In this document: positions 1-8,755 of the stretch, piece after piece
How positions within the stretch are numbered: position 1 is the stretch's first letter
How the letters are laid out: each line of letters starts with the position of its first letter
Assembly: GCA_003258795.1 (NCBI GenBank)
Contig: QHMH01000009.1
Coordinates: forward strand, 1-64,000
DNA from: Candidatus Melainabacteria bacterium
Lineage (GTDB): Bacteria; Cyanobacteriota; Vampirovibrionia; Gastranaerophilales; Gastranaerophilaceae
Direction: 5' to 3'
DNA length: 64,000 nt
Notes under the pieces: generated by a model
What the model saw: only the letters and a program-made list of their open reading frames with translations
Database searches by the model: none
Told to the model about the DNA's origin: nothing
Position numbers and translations under genes: made by a program

Positions 1-1806
1 AGGTTGGGTTTAAAAGTTTTGCTATGTTCGCTCAACCTTGACAACATTGCTTTAATGCCATGTAACCCTGCAATTGGTGGACCTGCAAAGTCAACGTTAG
101 TTAGAGAAATCGATGCTTTAGGTGGAGTAATGGGCGAAGTTGCGGATGCAACTTATATTCAAATGAAAACATTAAACTCTTCAAAAGGACCAGCGGTTAG
201 GGCGTTGAGAGCACAATCAGACAAAAAAGAATATATGAGATATATGAGAAACCTAATCGAAGCAAACTCAAATATCTACCTTAAACAATGTTGTATTTGC
301 GACTTAATTGTAGAAAATGGTGTAATTTTGGGGGCAATTGATGAATATGGAATTGAATATCATGCTCCAACCGTAATATTAACTACTGGAACATCTTTAG
401 ATGGAAAGATTTTTGTTGGTTTAAAATCATACAGAGCAGGAAGGCTTGGGGAAATGCCTGCAATCGGGCTTTCTGATTGTTTGAGAAAACTTGGTTTTTC
501 TGTTAAAAAGCTCAAAACTGGAACTCCGGCAAGAATTGACAAAAGAACTATTGATTACTCAAAAATGACAGTTCAACCTGGAGATGATACTTTAAGTTTT
601 TATTCTTTTAAACCAAATCGTCCGATAAGACCTCAATATCCTTGTTATTTGACAAGAACAACGGAAGAAACTCACAAAATTATAAAAAGCAACCTTGACA
701 AATCTCCTATGTATCAAGGATTGATTGAAGGTAAAGGTCCAAGATACTGTCCTTCAATTGAAGATAAGGTTGTAAGGTTTGCATCCAATCCTTCTCACCA
801 TATTTTTATTGAGCCAGAAGGTTTGAATACTTATGAAATTTATGTTCAAGGATTTTCAAGTAGTTTGCCAGTAGAAGTTCAGTTCAAGATGCTTCGCTCA
901 CTTCCTGGGCTTGAAAAATGTCACATGATAAAGCCAGCTTATGCTGTGGAATATGACTACATCCCTGCAATACAAATCACACATTCTTTAATGACAAAAC
1001 TTGTTAAAGGATTGTTTAACGCTGGACAAATCAACGGAACTTCAGGTTATGAAGAAGCTGCATCGCAAGGGCTTATTGCAGGGATTAACGCTTTTAATTA
1101 TTTAAACAATTCACAAATGCTTGAACTTTCAAGAGCTTCCTCATACATTGGAACATTGATTGATGATTTGGTTACAAAAGATATTCAAGAGCCTTATAGA
1201 ATGCTAACCTCACGTTCTGAATACAGACTTCTTTTACGACAAGACAATGCAGATGAAAGATTAACTCCTATTGGAAGAAAAGTTGGACTTGTTGATGATG
1301 CACAATATGATGTTTTCTTGAAAAAACAATCGCAAATAAAAGAAGAGCTCAATCGACTTGCACAAGAAAAAGTCCCTATAAATAATATTGATAGTGCCAA
1401 CATCGTACTTGAAAAATATGGAGAATCTTTGGATAGGGGCATAAAGCTTGCAGAACTCTTAAAGAGAACTAACATTGACTATAATGTATTAAAAGAAGTT
1501 GATGAAAAAACAAAAGAATTAGATTTGCCAAAAGATGTTTATGAGCAGGTTGAAATCCTCATAAAATATGATGGATATCTGAAACGTCAGCAAATGCAAA
1601 CTGAACAAGCTTCAAGGCTTGAAAAATTTAAAATTCCTGACGACATTGACTACTCTAAAGTTCAACATATTTCTACAGAAACAAGAGAGAAACTTGAAAA
1701 GATTAGACCAAAAGACTTGGCTCAAGCGTCAAGGATTGGTGGAGTAAAGCCTGCTGATATTTCTGTTCTTATGGTAATGCTTGAAAAGAACACGCTCTAC
1801 GTTTAG
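1..1806 (+). CDS. mnmG: tRNA uridine-5-carboxymethylaminomethyl modification enzyme MnmG (5' partial)
   Basis: FAD-dependent subunit of the MnmE-MnmG complex, which modifies U34 in the wobble position of several tRNAs. The reading frame is open to the window edge, so about 25 N-terminal residues, including the GxGxxG dinucleotide-binding turn, lie outside. Visible family signatures are the CNPAIGGPAKS segment near the start, the LKTGTPAR segment about 170 residues in, and the C-terminal helical domain with IGGVKPADI. The TTG at 4 is an internal codon and not a start. The stop overlaps the stop of the convergent receiver gene by 4 bp. Identity is firm. Confidence 0.96.
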   Translation, partial: RLGLKVLLCSLNLDNIALMPCNPAIGGPAKSTLVREIDALGGVMGEVADATYIQMKTLNSSKGPAVRALRAQSDKKEYMRYMRNLIEANSNIYLKQCCICDLIVENGVILGAIDEYGIEYHAPTVILTTGTSLDGKIFVGLKSYRAGRLGEMPAIGLSDCLRKLGFSVKKLKTGTPARIDKRTIDYSKMTVQPGDDTLSFYSFKPNRPIRPQYPCYLTRTTEETHKIIKSNLDKSPMYQGLIEGKGPRYCPSIEDKVVRFASNPSHHIFIEPEGLNTYEIYVQGFSSSLPVEVQFKMLRSLPGLEKCHMIKPAYAVEYDYIPAIQITHSLMTKLVKGLFNAGQINGTSGYEEAASQGLIAGINAFNYLNNSQMLELSRASSYIGTLIDDLVTKDIQEPYRMLTSRSEYRLLLRQDNADERLTPIGRKVGLVDDAQYDVFLKKQSQIKEELNRLAQEKVPINNIDSANIVLEKYGESLDRGIKLAELLKRTNIDYNVLKEVDEKTKELDLPKDVYEQVEILIKYDGYLKRQQMQTEQASRLEKFKIPDDIDYSKVQHISTETREKLEKIRPKDLAQASRIGGVKPADISVLMVMLEKNTLYV

Positions 1807-2186
1807 ATATACTCTTTTATTTTAATATCATAAGCCTCTGGATTGTTTATAGCAAGCGCCTTTGGTAAATAATCAGAATTTATGTTGTCAGCTATTGTTC
1901 TAATATTAAATGTGGCAGAAACCAATAGCGTAGGAATTCTTGAATTCAACTCTTTCACTCTCTCCACAAGCCATTCCCCTGCATAAAGCGGTGAAAAATC
2001 TTCTTCCATTTGTAAGTCTGTAATTACCAAATCATAAGGGGTTTTTACATTTTCAAAAACCTTGTCGTACGCATCTCTTGCACATTCGCATATTGTCAGT
2101 TCAACATCAAACTTTTCAAGTCTTTGTTTGTGATATTTTCTCCAACCGTCTGAATCATCTACGACAAGTATTCTCTTCATCTTCAT
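1803..2186 (-). CDS. Single-domain response regulator (receiver only)
   Basis: A stand-alone CheY-like receiver of 127 residues with no output domain. The acidic pocket is D10-D11, the phosphoacceptor is D57 (in VITDLQM), the switch Ser/Thr region is S90-T92 and the conserved Lys is K109. All catalytic positions are present, so it should be phosphorylatable. It starts 1 bp after the stop of the GH13-like gene and is therefore the last gene of the hom-thrC operon. No kinase gene is adjacent. It may signal by protein-protein contact; the partner cannot be seen from the sequence. The protein ends shortly after the Lys switch, at the short end for the family. Confidence 0.85.
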   Translation of the reverse strand: MKMKRILVVDDSDGWRKYHKQRLEKFDVELTICECARDAYDKVFENVKTPYDLVITDLQMEEDFSPLYAGEWLVERVKELNSRIPTLLVSATFNIRTIADNINSDYLPKALAINNPEAYDIKIKEYI

Positions 2187-4205
2187 TTACCTTTTCAACA
2201 AAAACACTCTATATTCGCATGGGTTAAGAACTTCAAATTCAAGCAAGTCTGTTTGTTCAAAATCTTTTTCAATAAAGCTTTCTCCGTCAAAAACATATTC
2301 CTTTGAAACTTTTAGCTCTCCTGGAAGATGAAGCATTTTATTCACTACGGCATCATTTTCTTTAATTGTTTCTATCTTTTCTTCACTATCTTGAAGTATT
2401 ATATTTTCTCGAATTGGTTTATAATTCGCAACTGCCAAAATGTACTCTTTTGCAGGTTCTTTTGAAATAAGCCAGCTTACAAAGCCGTCATCATCTTCTG
2501 TTATAATTACAGCTTCCCCGTTTCGTACAATATCAGATTTATTTCTAAAATCCGAAATAGCCCTAAACTCATTTAAAAATTCATCGTCATAATTTTTAGC
2601 AATCTTTTCATCTTCGCCTAAGGATTTGGAGAACTCATATTCAGTAAATGTTTCATCTCCGTCGGTGAATAAAATCGGGCATAGCGCATTTTTACCGGCA
2701 GGTAGAAAATGCAGACAAAACCATTTGAAAAGTGCCTCTTTCTTTTCAAGCCCTGCTGTCAAATCAAATCTATTATTGTAAGTTCTAATGATTGATATAC
2801 TTTTACCTACTTCGGTATTAAAATTTGCAAGATTTCCGGAGTTTGAAAGTATTGTTTGAGGACAATCATAATTTAAAGTATCAAATACTACATCTGCAAT
2901 ATCTTTAAACTTTTTGTAATCTCCGTCAATTAAGATTGTGAAATTCTTTTTCTTCAATGTTTCAACAAGTTTTTTTACAAATTCCTTTGGAATTTCCTTA
3001 TCTTCATCAAAAATGTGTTTTACATAATCGATTTTAAACCCGTCAAAATTAAATGTTTCTTTTTGCTTAACTGCAAAATCTATAAAATATTTTTCAACTT
3101 TTTCATTTAAGTATCCATTTTCGCTCAAATATGCAGGAGCTTGAAAATCGTTTTTTACAAGTTCAGAGATATTATTTCCATCCTTGTCAAAATGTTTGAA
3201 CACAGGATAATTTTCTTCTGAATTCATATAATCAAAAATAGGCAATCCGTCTTCTTTATATGCGCCACAAGGAAGTGTCCAAAGTCCTTCTTGAATAAGT
3301 TTTTCTGTAATTTTTTGAGCATTCTGCATCGTGTATTCATCAACATCTTTTTTTTCAAATTCCAGCACGATTTTCTGAACTCTTTTTTGAAGCTTAATTT
3401 GATTTTCTTTTGAATACATTTCCTTACAGAGCTTTTTCTTATACTCAATAAGATGATATTTGAAAACCTCGTAAATTTTAGCATAATCTTCGCTTAAACA
3501 ACCTTTTGATGATTGTCCGTAAATATTTTTGACAATTTCAACGTCATCTTTATCATAGGTTTTTTCGAGTTCTTCAACGACATTAGGAATATAAGAATTT
3601 ATTTTTTCTTCTGCATACTTAACATCAATCCACCTTGCTAAATATGGCTTAGCCAAAAAAGGCTCACTATATCTTGCAAACCTTGTCATAAAGTCTGTAA
3701 AAACAGCATGCCCGCATTTTTTTGCAAGTCCAACAAAAACTCGAACAACGCTTTCTCCGTCAAGTTCTGCAAGTTTATCCTCAATCTTTGGAGAAATTTT
3801 TAGTCCTTTTATATAATATGAGCAATCAAAATCTCTTATATAAAATGGAGTTAAGAAAATACTCGTCAAAACCTCTCCATTTTTGGTTGGAAGGTAGAGC
3901 AATTCTTTAATCAAGTTGCAGATATTATCACAATTCTCAATTCCAGTTAGGTTTATTTCTTTTATTTCAGAATTTCCAACGTTTAAGCTTGAGCCAAAAT
4001 TAAATTTTTCGCATTTCTTTTCAAAACAGTATAGCACTTCAGAATTTGTCAATTCTCTTTCTCTAATGTATCCAAATTTTTCTAATTGCAAGTTTAGTTC
4101 AGACTTACGTTCTTCTGAAATCTCCTCATTTCCATAAACGGTCTTTATTTTTTCATAAATCTCGTCTATGGTTTTTATTTTTTTTGTTTTGAAAAAAGAA
4201 AACAT
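2187..4205 (-). CDS. GH13-like (alpha-amylase superfamily) protein with altered catalytic site
   Basis: A protein of about 672 residues with no signal peptide, so probably cytoplasmic. Residues 387-398 (DGFKIDYVKH) match conserved region II of the GH13 alpha-amylase family and place the nucleophile at D393. The next strand carries ILIDGD, where GH13 enzymes have an invariant Glu acid/base; here the residue is D429. The C-terminus (NPCEYRVFLL) resembles the amylase beta-sandwich end. The N-terminal 200 residues are unrecognised. The ATG at 4205 is preferred over GTG at 4211 because AGGGG lies 5 nt before it. It sits 8 bp after thrC in the same operon. It could be a degenerate or non-hydrolytic member; the substrate is unknown. 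Confidence 0.6.
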   Translation of the reverse strand: MFSFFKTKKIKTIDEIYEKIKTVYGNEEISEERKSELNLQLEKFGYIRERELTNSEVLYCFEKKCEKFNFGSSLNVGNSEIKEINLTGIENCDNICNLIKELLYLPTKNGEVLTSIFLTPFYIRDFDCSYYIKGLKISPKIEDKLAELDGESVVRVFVGLAKKCGHAVFTDFMTRFARYSEPFLAKPYLARWIDVKYAEEKINSYIPNVVEELEKTYDKDDVEIVKNIYGQSSKGCLSEDYAKIYEVFKYHLIEYKKKLCKEMYSKENQIKLQKRVQKIVLEFEKKDVDEYTMQNAQKITEKLIQEGLWTLPCGAYKEDGLPIFDYMNSEENYPVFKHFDKDGNNISELVKNDFQAPAYLSENGYLNEKVEKYFIDFAVKQKETFNFDGFKIDYVKHIFDEDKEIPKEFVKKLVETLKKKNFTILIDGDYKKFKDIADVVFDTLNYDCPQTILSNSGNLANFNTEVGKSISIIRTYNNRFDLTAGLEKKEALFKWFCLHFLPAGKNALCPILFTDGDETFTEYEFSKSLGEDEKIAKNYDDEFLNEFRAISDFRNKSDIVRNGEAVIITEDDDGFVSWLISKEPAKEYILAVANYKPIRENIILQDSEEKIETIKENDAVVNKMLHLPGELKVSKEYVFDGESFIEKDFEQTDLLEFEVLNPCEYRVFLLKR

Positions 4206-4213
4206 ACGCACCC

Positions 4214-5260
4214 CTACAAATCCATTATACGTAATATATCATCAAGATTGCAAGAAGTTTTATTAACACTTGCATTTGCGAATTTCAATGCAGAATCAGG
4301 GTCTTTTAAACCGTTACCCGTAAGAGTACAAACGATTTTTGAGCCTGAAACAATTTCGTCTTTAAATTTAATCAAGCCTGCAACTGAAGCAGCTGAAGCA
4401 GGTTCTGCCAAAACACCTTCTAAAGATGCTATCATTTTATATGCATTTACGATTTCTTCATCACTAACACAATCGATTTTTCCATGACTTTCATCTCTTG
4501 CCGCCATTGCCTGCTTTCTACTTGCAGGATTACCAATTCTAATCGCTGTTGCAAGTGTTTCTGGGTTTTCTATAACCATATCTTTTACGATTGCCGCAGC
4601 GCCTTGAGCCTCAAAACCGTACATTTTAGGTAATTTGTCCGAAAGGTTATTTTCTCTGCATTCCTTGTAACCTTTCCAATATGCAGTAATGTTTCCAGCA
4701 TTTCCAACTGGGATAAAATGATAATCTGGAGCATTTATATCTTCACAAATTTCATAAGCCGCTGTCTTTTGACCCTCAATTCTGTATGGGTTTAAGGAAT
4801 TAACCAAGGTTACACCATATTTTGATGAAATTTCTCGAACTAATTCAAGCGCCTTGTCAAAATTTCCCTTTATTGCAATAATTTTTGCCCCGTACATCAT
4901 CGCTTGAGATAATTTCCCAAGTGCAATATATCCATCTGGAATTAGAACAAAAGTTTTGATTTTAGCCTTTGCGCCATAAGCTGCAGCAGATGCAGAAGTA
5001 TTTCCTGTAGATGCACAAATAATCGCATTAGAACCATCTTCCACCGCCTTTGAAACCGCAAGTGTCATCCCCCTATCTTTAAAACTACCCGTTGGATTTG
5101 CACCTTCAAATTTTAAATAAATTTCCGCATCAATTCCTATTTTTTTTGCTAAATTTTCTGCCTTTATAAGTGGAGTATTTCCCTCATTCAAAGTTATTAC
5201 AGGAGTTTTGTCACTAACCGGTAAATATTTAGCATACTTGTTTATCAAACCTTTGTACAT
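4214..5260 (-). CDS. thrC: Threonine synthase
   Basis: PLP enzyme converting O-phosphohomoserine to threonine, the last step of threonine synthesis. The 348-residue length fits the short bacterial/plant-like class. The PLP lysine is K61 in GSFKDRGM, followed by the ASTGNTSAS phosphate-binding loop and GNAGN. It lies 2 bp after hom, so the two are almost certainly cotranscribed and possibly translationally coupled. Downstream genes of the same operon (GH13-like protein, receiver) have no known link to threonine. Identity is firm. Confidence 0.95.
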   Translation of the reverse strand: MYKGLINKYAKYLPVSDKTPVITLNEGNTPLIKAENLAKKIGIDAEIYLKFEGANPTGSFKDRGMTLAVSKAVEDGSNAIICASTGNTSASAAAYGAKAKIKTFVLIPDGYIALGKLSQAMMYGAKIIAIKGNFDKALELVREISSKYGVTLVNSLNPYRIEGQKTAAYEICEDINAPDYHFIPVGNAGNITAYWKGYKECRENNLSDKLPKMYGFEAQGAAAIVKDMVIENPETLATAIRIGNPASRKQAMAARDESHGKIDCVSDEEIVNAYKMIASLEGVLAEPASAASVAGLIKFKDEIVSGSKIVCTLTGNGLKDPDSALKFANASVNKTSCNLDDILRIMDL

Positions 5261-5262
5261 TT

Positions 5263-6534
5263 TTAATCTCCAAGCCTTATTAAACTATCTGTTCTATTAA
5301 CGCAAGTCTCATTGTTAAGCTCTTCAAGAGCTTTTTGCATATCCTTTTCACAAGCATCTTCCGTAATTAAAACTATATTTGCAGTATTATCTTTTTGCAA
5401 GCCTTTTTGCAAAAGATTTGAAATACTTATTTTGTTTCTCGCAAAAATTCTACCTAAAGATTCAATAACCCCAAATGCATTTTTAGCATTTATAGAAAGA
5501 TAATAACGATTAACCGTATCCTTTATATCAAGCATATCAGCAATTTCTTCATGGTTGCAACGCATTATAGGAAGCGGAATAGACGATTTTCCAAGCTCAC
5601 TTGAAAGAGTTAAAATATCCCCAATCACAGAACTTGCAGTTGGGAATTCTCCAGCTCCTGCGCCTGACAACATAATTTTTCCAACGGGATAACCAGATAT
5701 CATTACCGCATTGGTTACGTAGTTTATCGAGGAAAGCGGGTGATTTTCAGAAATTAACATAGGATGAACTCTCACATCAGCTTTGTTATCTTTCGTTATT
5801 TGTGCAAGTGCGATAAGTTTTATTCTATACCCAAATTCCTTTGCGTTTTCCATATCCTCTGGACGAATTTTGGTAATACCTTCAATGTAAACTTTCGACA
5901 AATCAATCTTTTTTCCCAAAGCCAATGTTGCAAGCGTAACAATTTTGTACGCAGCATCAAAACCTTCAACATCACCCTTAGGATTCGTTTCAGCATAACC
6001 AGATTTTTGAGCCTCTAAGAGAACATCATCGTATGAACTTTGTTCCCTCTCCATTTTTGTCAAAATATAGTTTGTCGTTCCATTTAAAATCGCAGTAATT
6101 TTGTTGATTTTATTTCCGGATAAAACTGTCTTTAATGGCATTACAATCGGAATACCACCAGCAATAGCTGCCTCATACAAAATAACTTTATTGTTCGCCC
6201 TTGCAAGTGTAAAGATTTCTGTTCCGTGTTTTGCAAGCAATTCCTTGTTTGCACAAACTATATGTTTCCCATTCTTTAATGCCGTAACAATAAGTTCTAA
6301 GGCCGGATGAATTCCACCCATAACTTCAACCACAATATCTATCTCTGGATCGTTCACAACCTCAAAAGCATCATCAGTCAAAAGGCTTTTGTCCAAATTT
6401 TCTATGCCTCTGTCCTTTAATAAATCTCTGACAGCAATTTTTGCTATCTCAATATTTTCGTTGTCATACAATGTTTTAAAGACTCCAGAACCAACCGTTC
6501 CAAGTCCAATTAGTCCAATTTTTATTTTTTTCAT
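5263..6534 (-). CDS. hom: Homoserine dehydrogenase with C-terminal ACT domain
   Basis: NAD(P)H-dependent reduction of aspartate semialdehyde to homoserine, the branch point to threonine and methionine. The Rossmann glycine motif GLGTVGSG is at residues 10-17, the catalytic core carries NGTTNYIL, and the last 80 residues form an ACT domain, the usual site of threonine feedback. The open frame extends 17 codons further upstream, but the ATG at 6534 begins the protein exactly at the family N-terminus (MKKIKIGLIG) and follows AAGGG. First gene of hom-thrC-GH13-receiver. asd, which makes its substrate, is at 15203. Confidence 0.95.
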   Translation of the reverse strand: MKKIKIGLIGLGTVGSGVFKTLYDNENIEIAKIAVRDLLKDRGIENLDKSLLTDDAFEVVNDPEIDIVVEVMGGIHPALELIVTALKNGKHIVCANKELLAKHGTEIFTLARANNKVILYEAAIAGGIPIVMPLKTVLSGNKINKITAILNGTTNYILTKMEREQSSYDDVLLEAQKSGYAETNPKGDVEGFDAAYKIVTLATLALGKKIDLSKVYIEGITKIRPEDMENAKEFGYRIKLIALAQITKDNKADVRVHPMLISENHPLSSINYVTNAVMISGYPVGKIMLSGAGAGEFPTASSVIGDILTLSSELGKSSIPLPIMRCNHEEIADMLDIKDTVNRYYLSINAKNAFGVIESLGRIFARNKISISNLLQKGLQKDNTANIVLITEDACEKDMQKALEELNNETCVNRTDSLIRLGD

Positions 6535-6574
6535 TATTATTTTACCCTTTTTTATATTAAACCACAAAATCAGG

Positions 6575-6604
6575 TTGCATTTCATAAAAATTTTATTGTA
6601 TAAT
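6575..6604 (+). promoter_or_regulatory. Candidate sigma-70-type promoter for the VKOR-DsbA gene
   Basis: TTGCAT, an 18-bp spacer and a consensus TATAAT (6599-6604) lie 32 bp before the ATG at 6637, followed by the Shine-Dalgarno TTGGAGA. The -10 is perfect and the -35 only partial. Confidence 0.5.
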
Positions 6605-6636
6605 TTTTCTATAAAAACTTAACTTGGAGAAATTTT

Positions 6637-7872
6637 ATGTTGAACTTTTTAAAAACAAGAAAATTTTATATACTACTCATTGCAATAATTGGTCTTTTAA
6701 CATCATTAGAGCTTATTTACATTTACTATCAAGCGAATTTTAACAACTACGCACTTGCAAGTTTTTGTACAATAAATGATTTTATAGACTGTGACGGAGT
6801 AGCAAAAACAGTTTATGCTCAATTTGCAGGAATTCCACTTGCTTGTTGGGGTGTTTTCTTCTACTCAATCACTATTTTCTTTGTTTTTGTGGACAAATTG
6901 AAAAACATAAAATTTTTAGGATTTTTGGAAGTATTTAAAAATCCACGTACTTATATTGCAACTCTCGGTTATGTGGCTTTTATAATTTCTATGACGTTAG
7001 CTTTCATAAGCCTTAAAATAATAAACAAGCTCTGTATTCTTTGCGTATTTACATACATTCTTGATTTGCTAATTGCAATTGTTGCAACAGATTTTTCAAA
7101 TGGCGTGGATAGCATTATAGATGTATTTAAAAACTCTATCACTGACTTTATAGACGCTGTTAAAGTTCCAAAATATGCTGTTAGCTTTGTAATTTGTCTT
7201 TTGATTTTTGCAGGATTTTTAACATATACAAACACAACTTATGTGTTTACTCCTCAACTGAAAGCTCAAATGGAACATTTGTACTTTGAAAAACTCGTAC
7301 AAAATAATCCATACAAAGTTAATGGAAATATCTTGGGTGATGAAAATGCGAAAATTACAATCTTGTTATTTACAGACTATGAATGTCCAATTTGTAAAAT
7401 CTTTAACGTAATGCTTCATAAAGCAATGAAAGATGTTAAAGGAATAAGAATTGAACATAGAAACTTCCCTCTTGATAACAAGTGTAATAAATCTCTCGAT
7501 CAGCCATTCCACGAAAATGCCTGCTTATATGCAAGATATGCTATCGCTGCAGAAAATCAAGGTGCTTTAGGTTTGATGAATGACGAATTATTTAAAAATC
7601 AACCTAAAACCGAAGATGAAATAATTGAAATGGTTGAAATGACAAGTATAGATACAATTAAACTCAGCAAAGATGCAAAGTCCGAAGAAACAAACAAAAA
7701 ACTTCAAGAAAGCATCAATGAAGCTATCAAATACAAAATTCAAGGAACACCTATGTTTGTATTGAACGGAAAAGCAATCCCTGCAATGCAACCTTATGAA
7801 AAATTAAAAAAAATGTTGAATGATATATCAGAAGGAAAAGAAGTAGAAACAATTGATGAAATTGGAAAATAA
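6637..7872 (+). CDS. Vitamin K epoxide reductase-DsbA-like fusion protein
   Basis: Disulfide-bond forming membrane protein. Residues 1-200 form a VKOR domain with about five membrane segments, loop cysteines C44 and C52, and the quinone-linked CILC motif at 133-136. Residues 225-400 form a thioredoxin-fold DsbA-like domain with CPIC at 250-253 and the cis-proline GTP at P372. In this family the VKOR part passes electrons from the thiol oxidase to quinone, so one polypeptide can make and recycle disulfides in the periplasm. All redox cysteines are present. queH begins inside its last codons. VKOR-thioredoxin fusions are typical of Cyanobacteria and some other phyla. Confidence 0.9.
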   Translation: MLNFLKTRKFYILLIAIIGLLTSLELIYIYYQANFNNYALASFCTINDFIDCDGVAKTVYAQFAGIPLACWGVFFYSITIFFVFVDKLKNIKFLGFLEVFKNPRTYIATLGYVAFIISMTLAFISLKIINKLCILCVFTYILDLLIAIVATDFSNGVDSIIDVFKNSITDFIDAVKVPKYAVSFVICLLIFAGFLTYTNTTYVFTPQLKAQMEHLYFEKLVQNNPYKVNGNILGDENAKITILLFTDYECPICKIFNVMLHKAMKDVKGIRIEHRNFPLDNKCNKSLDQPFHENACLYARYAIAAENQGALGLMNDELFKNQPKTEDEIIEMVEMTSIDTIKLSKDAKSEETNKKLQESINEAIKYKIQGTPMFVLNGKAIPAMQPYEKLKKMLNDISEGKEVETIDEIGK

Positions 7873-8398
7873 AATTCTGGTTCATTGTTGCTGTGGAATT
7901 TGTGCAGGATACCCCCTAACCTTGTTAGGAGAAGATTGCGTTGCATTTTTTTACAACCCAAATATTTATCCATTAGAAGAATACAACAAACGACTCGAAG
8001 CAATGAAAACTCTCTGTAAAAAACTAAAAAAAGAATTGATTGTTTCACAATACGATAACGAAAATTATGAAAATCAAATGAGTGAATACAAAGATTACAA
8101 AGAAGGCTCTGAAAGATGTATCAAATGCTTCGAAATAAGACTTAGAAAAACATTTGAAGAAGCAAAAAAGCTTGGAATAAAAAAAGTAACAACAACCCTC
8201 TCTGTAAGCCCCCATAAAAAATATGATTGGATAAGAACGGTTGGAGATAAACTTGCAAAAGAATTTGATATTGAATTCGCAGACTATAATTTTAAAAAAC
8301 AAGACGGTTTTTTGAAAACAATGAAAATTGCTAAGGAACTTGAGCTTTATAGACAAAATTACTGCGGATGCAGAAATAGTAGAACACAACAAGTTTAG
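7856..8398 (+). CDS. queH: Epoxyqueuosine reductase QueH (DUF208)
   Basis: Reduces epoxyqueuosine to queuosine in tRNA, replacing QueG in many anaerobes. Visible family signatures are HCCCGICAGYP near the N-terminus, FYNPNIYPLEEY, ERCIKCFEIRL, TTTLSVSPHKK and the C-terminal LYRQNYCGCRNS; these supply the cysteines for the iron-sulfur and mononuclear iron sites. The ATG at 7856 overlaps the VKOR-DsbA gene by 17 bp. No strong Shine-Dalgarno is visible, suggesting translational coupling. tgt (60920) is the other queuosine gene in the window. Confidence 0.92.
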   Translation: MKLENKILVHCCCGICAGYPLTLLGEDCVAFFYNPNIYPLEEYNKRLEAMKTLCKKLKKELIVSQYDNENYENQMSEYKDYKEGSERCIKCFEIRLRKTFEEAKKLGIKKVTTTLSVSPHKKYDWIRTVGDKLAKEFDIEFADYNFKKQDGFLKTMKIAKELELYRQNYCGCRNSRTQQV

Positions 8399-8402
8399 TT
8401 GA

Positions 8403-8738
8403 ATACATAAACTCAAATATGGTATTACAAGAACAAACACTTTTGACAAAGTAATTAAAAATATCAAAGATTTAGTAAAGGTAAAAAAAGAAGATAAAGA
8501 TTCATATACAATTAGAGTTCAATTTGTTATACATAAACTAAATTGGCGAGAAGTCCCAGACTTTATAAAAATGTGTTTAGATTTGAATGTCGACGAGATA
8601 TTATTTTGGGGAGTTGCAGACTGGGGAACAGAATATACAAAAAACTTTGTAGCTTGCACAAGATCAACTACAACATCTTGCAAACCTTTAATTTTTATAA
8701 AAAAAAGAGCCGAATTACTTCGACTCTTTTTCTTTTAG
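8403..8738 (+). pseudogene. Remnant of a radical SAM/SPASM-type gene
   Basis: The 350 bp between queH and tuf hold a frame open from 8403 to TAG at 8736 with no start codon for its first half and no iron-sulfur CxxxCxxC motif. The translation around 8490-8640 (RVQFVIHKLNWREVPDFIK, then VDEILFWGVADWGT) resembles the middle of radical SAM proteins where the barrel meets the SPASM region. The frame then runs into a terminator hairpin. The fragment begins right after the queH stop. Read as a decayed internal piece; the assignment rests on motif memory and not on alignment. Confidence 0.5.
8703..8730. terminator. Bidirectional terminator between the gene remnant and tuf
   Basis: 12-bp arms with one mismatch (8703-8714, 8719-8730) around the loop TTAC, flanked by A and T runs on both sides. 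Serves tuf on the minus strand. Confidence 0.8.
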
Positions 8739-8755
8739 CATTTCGATTTTGTTGA

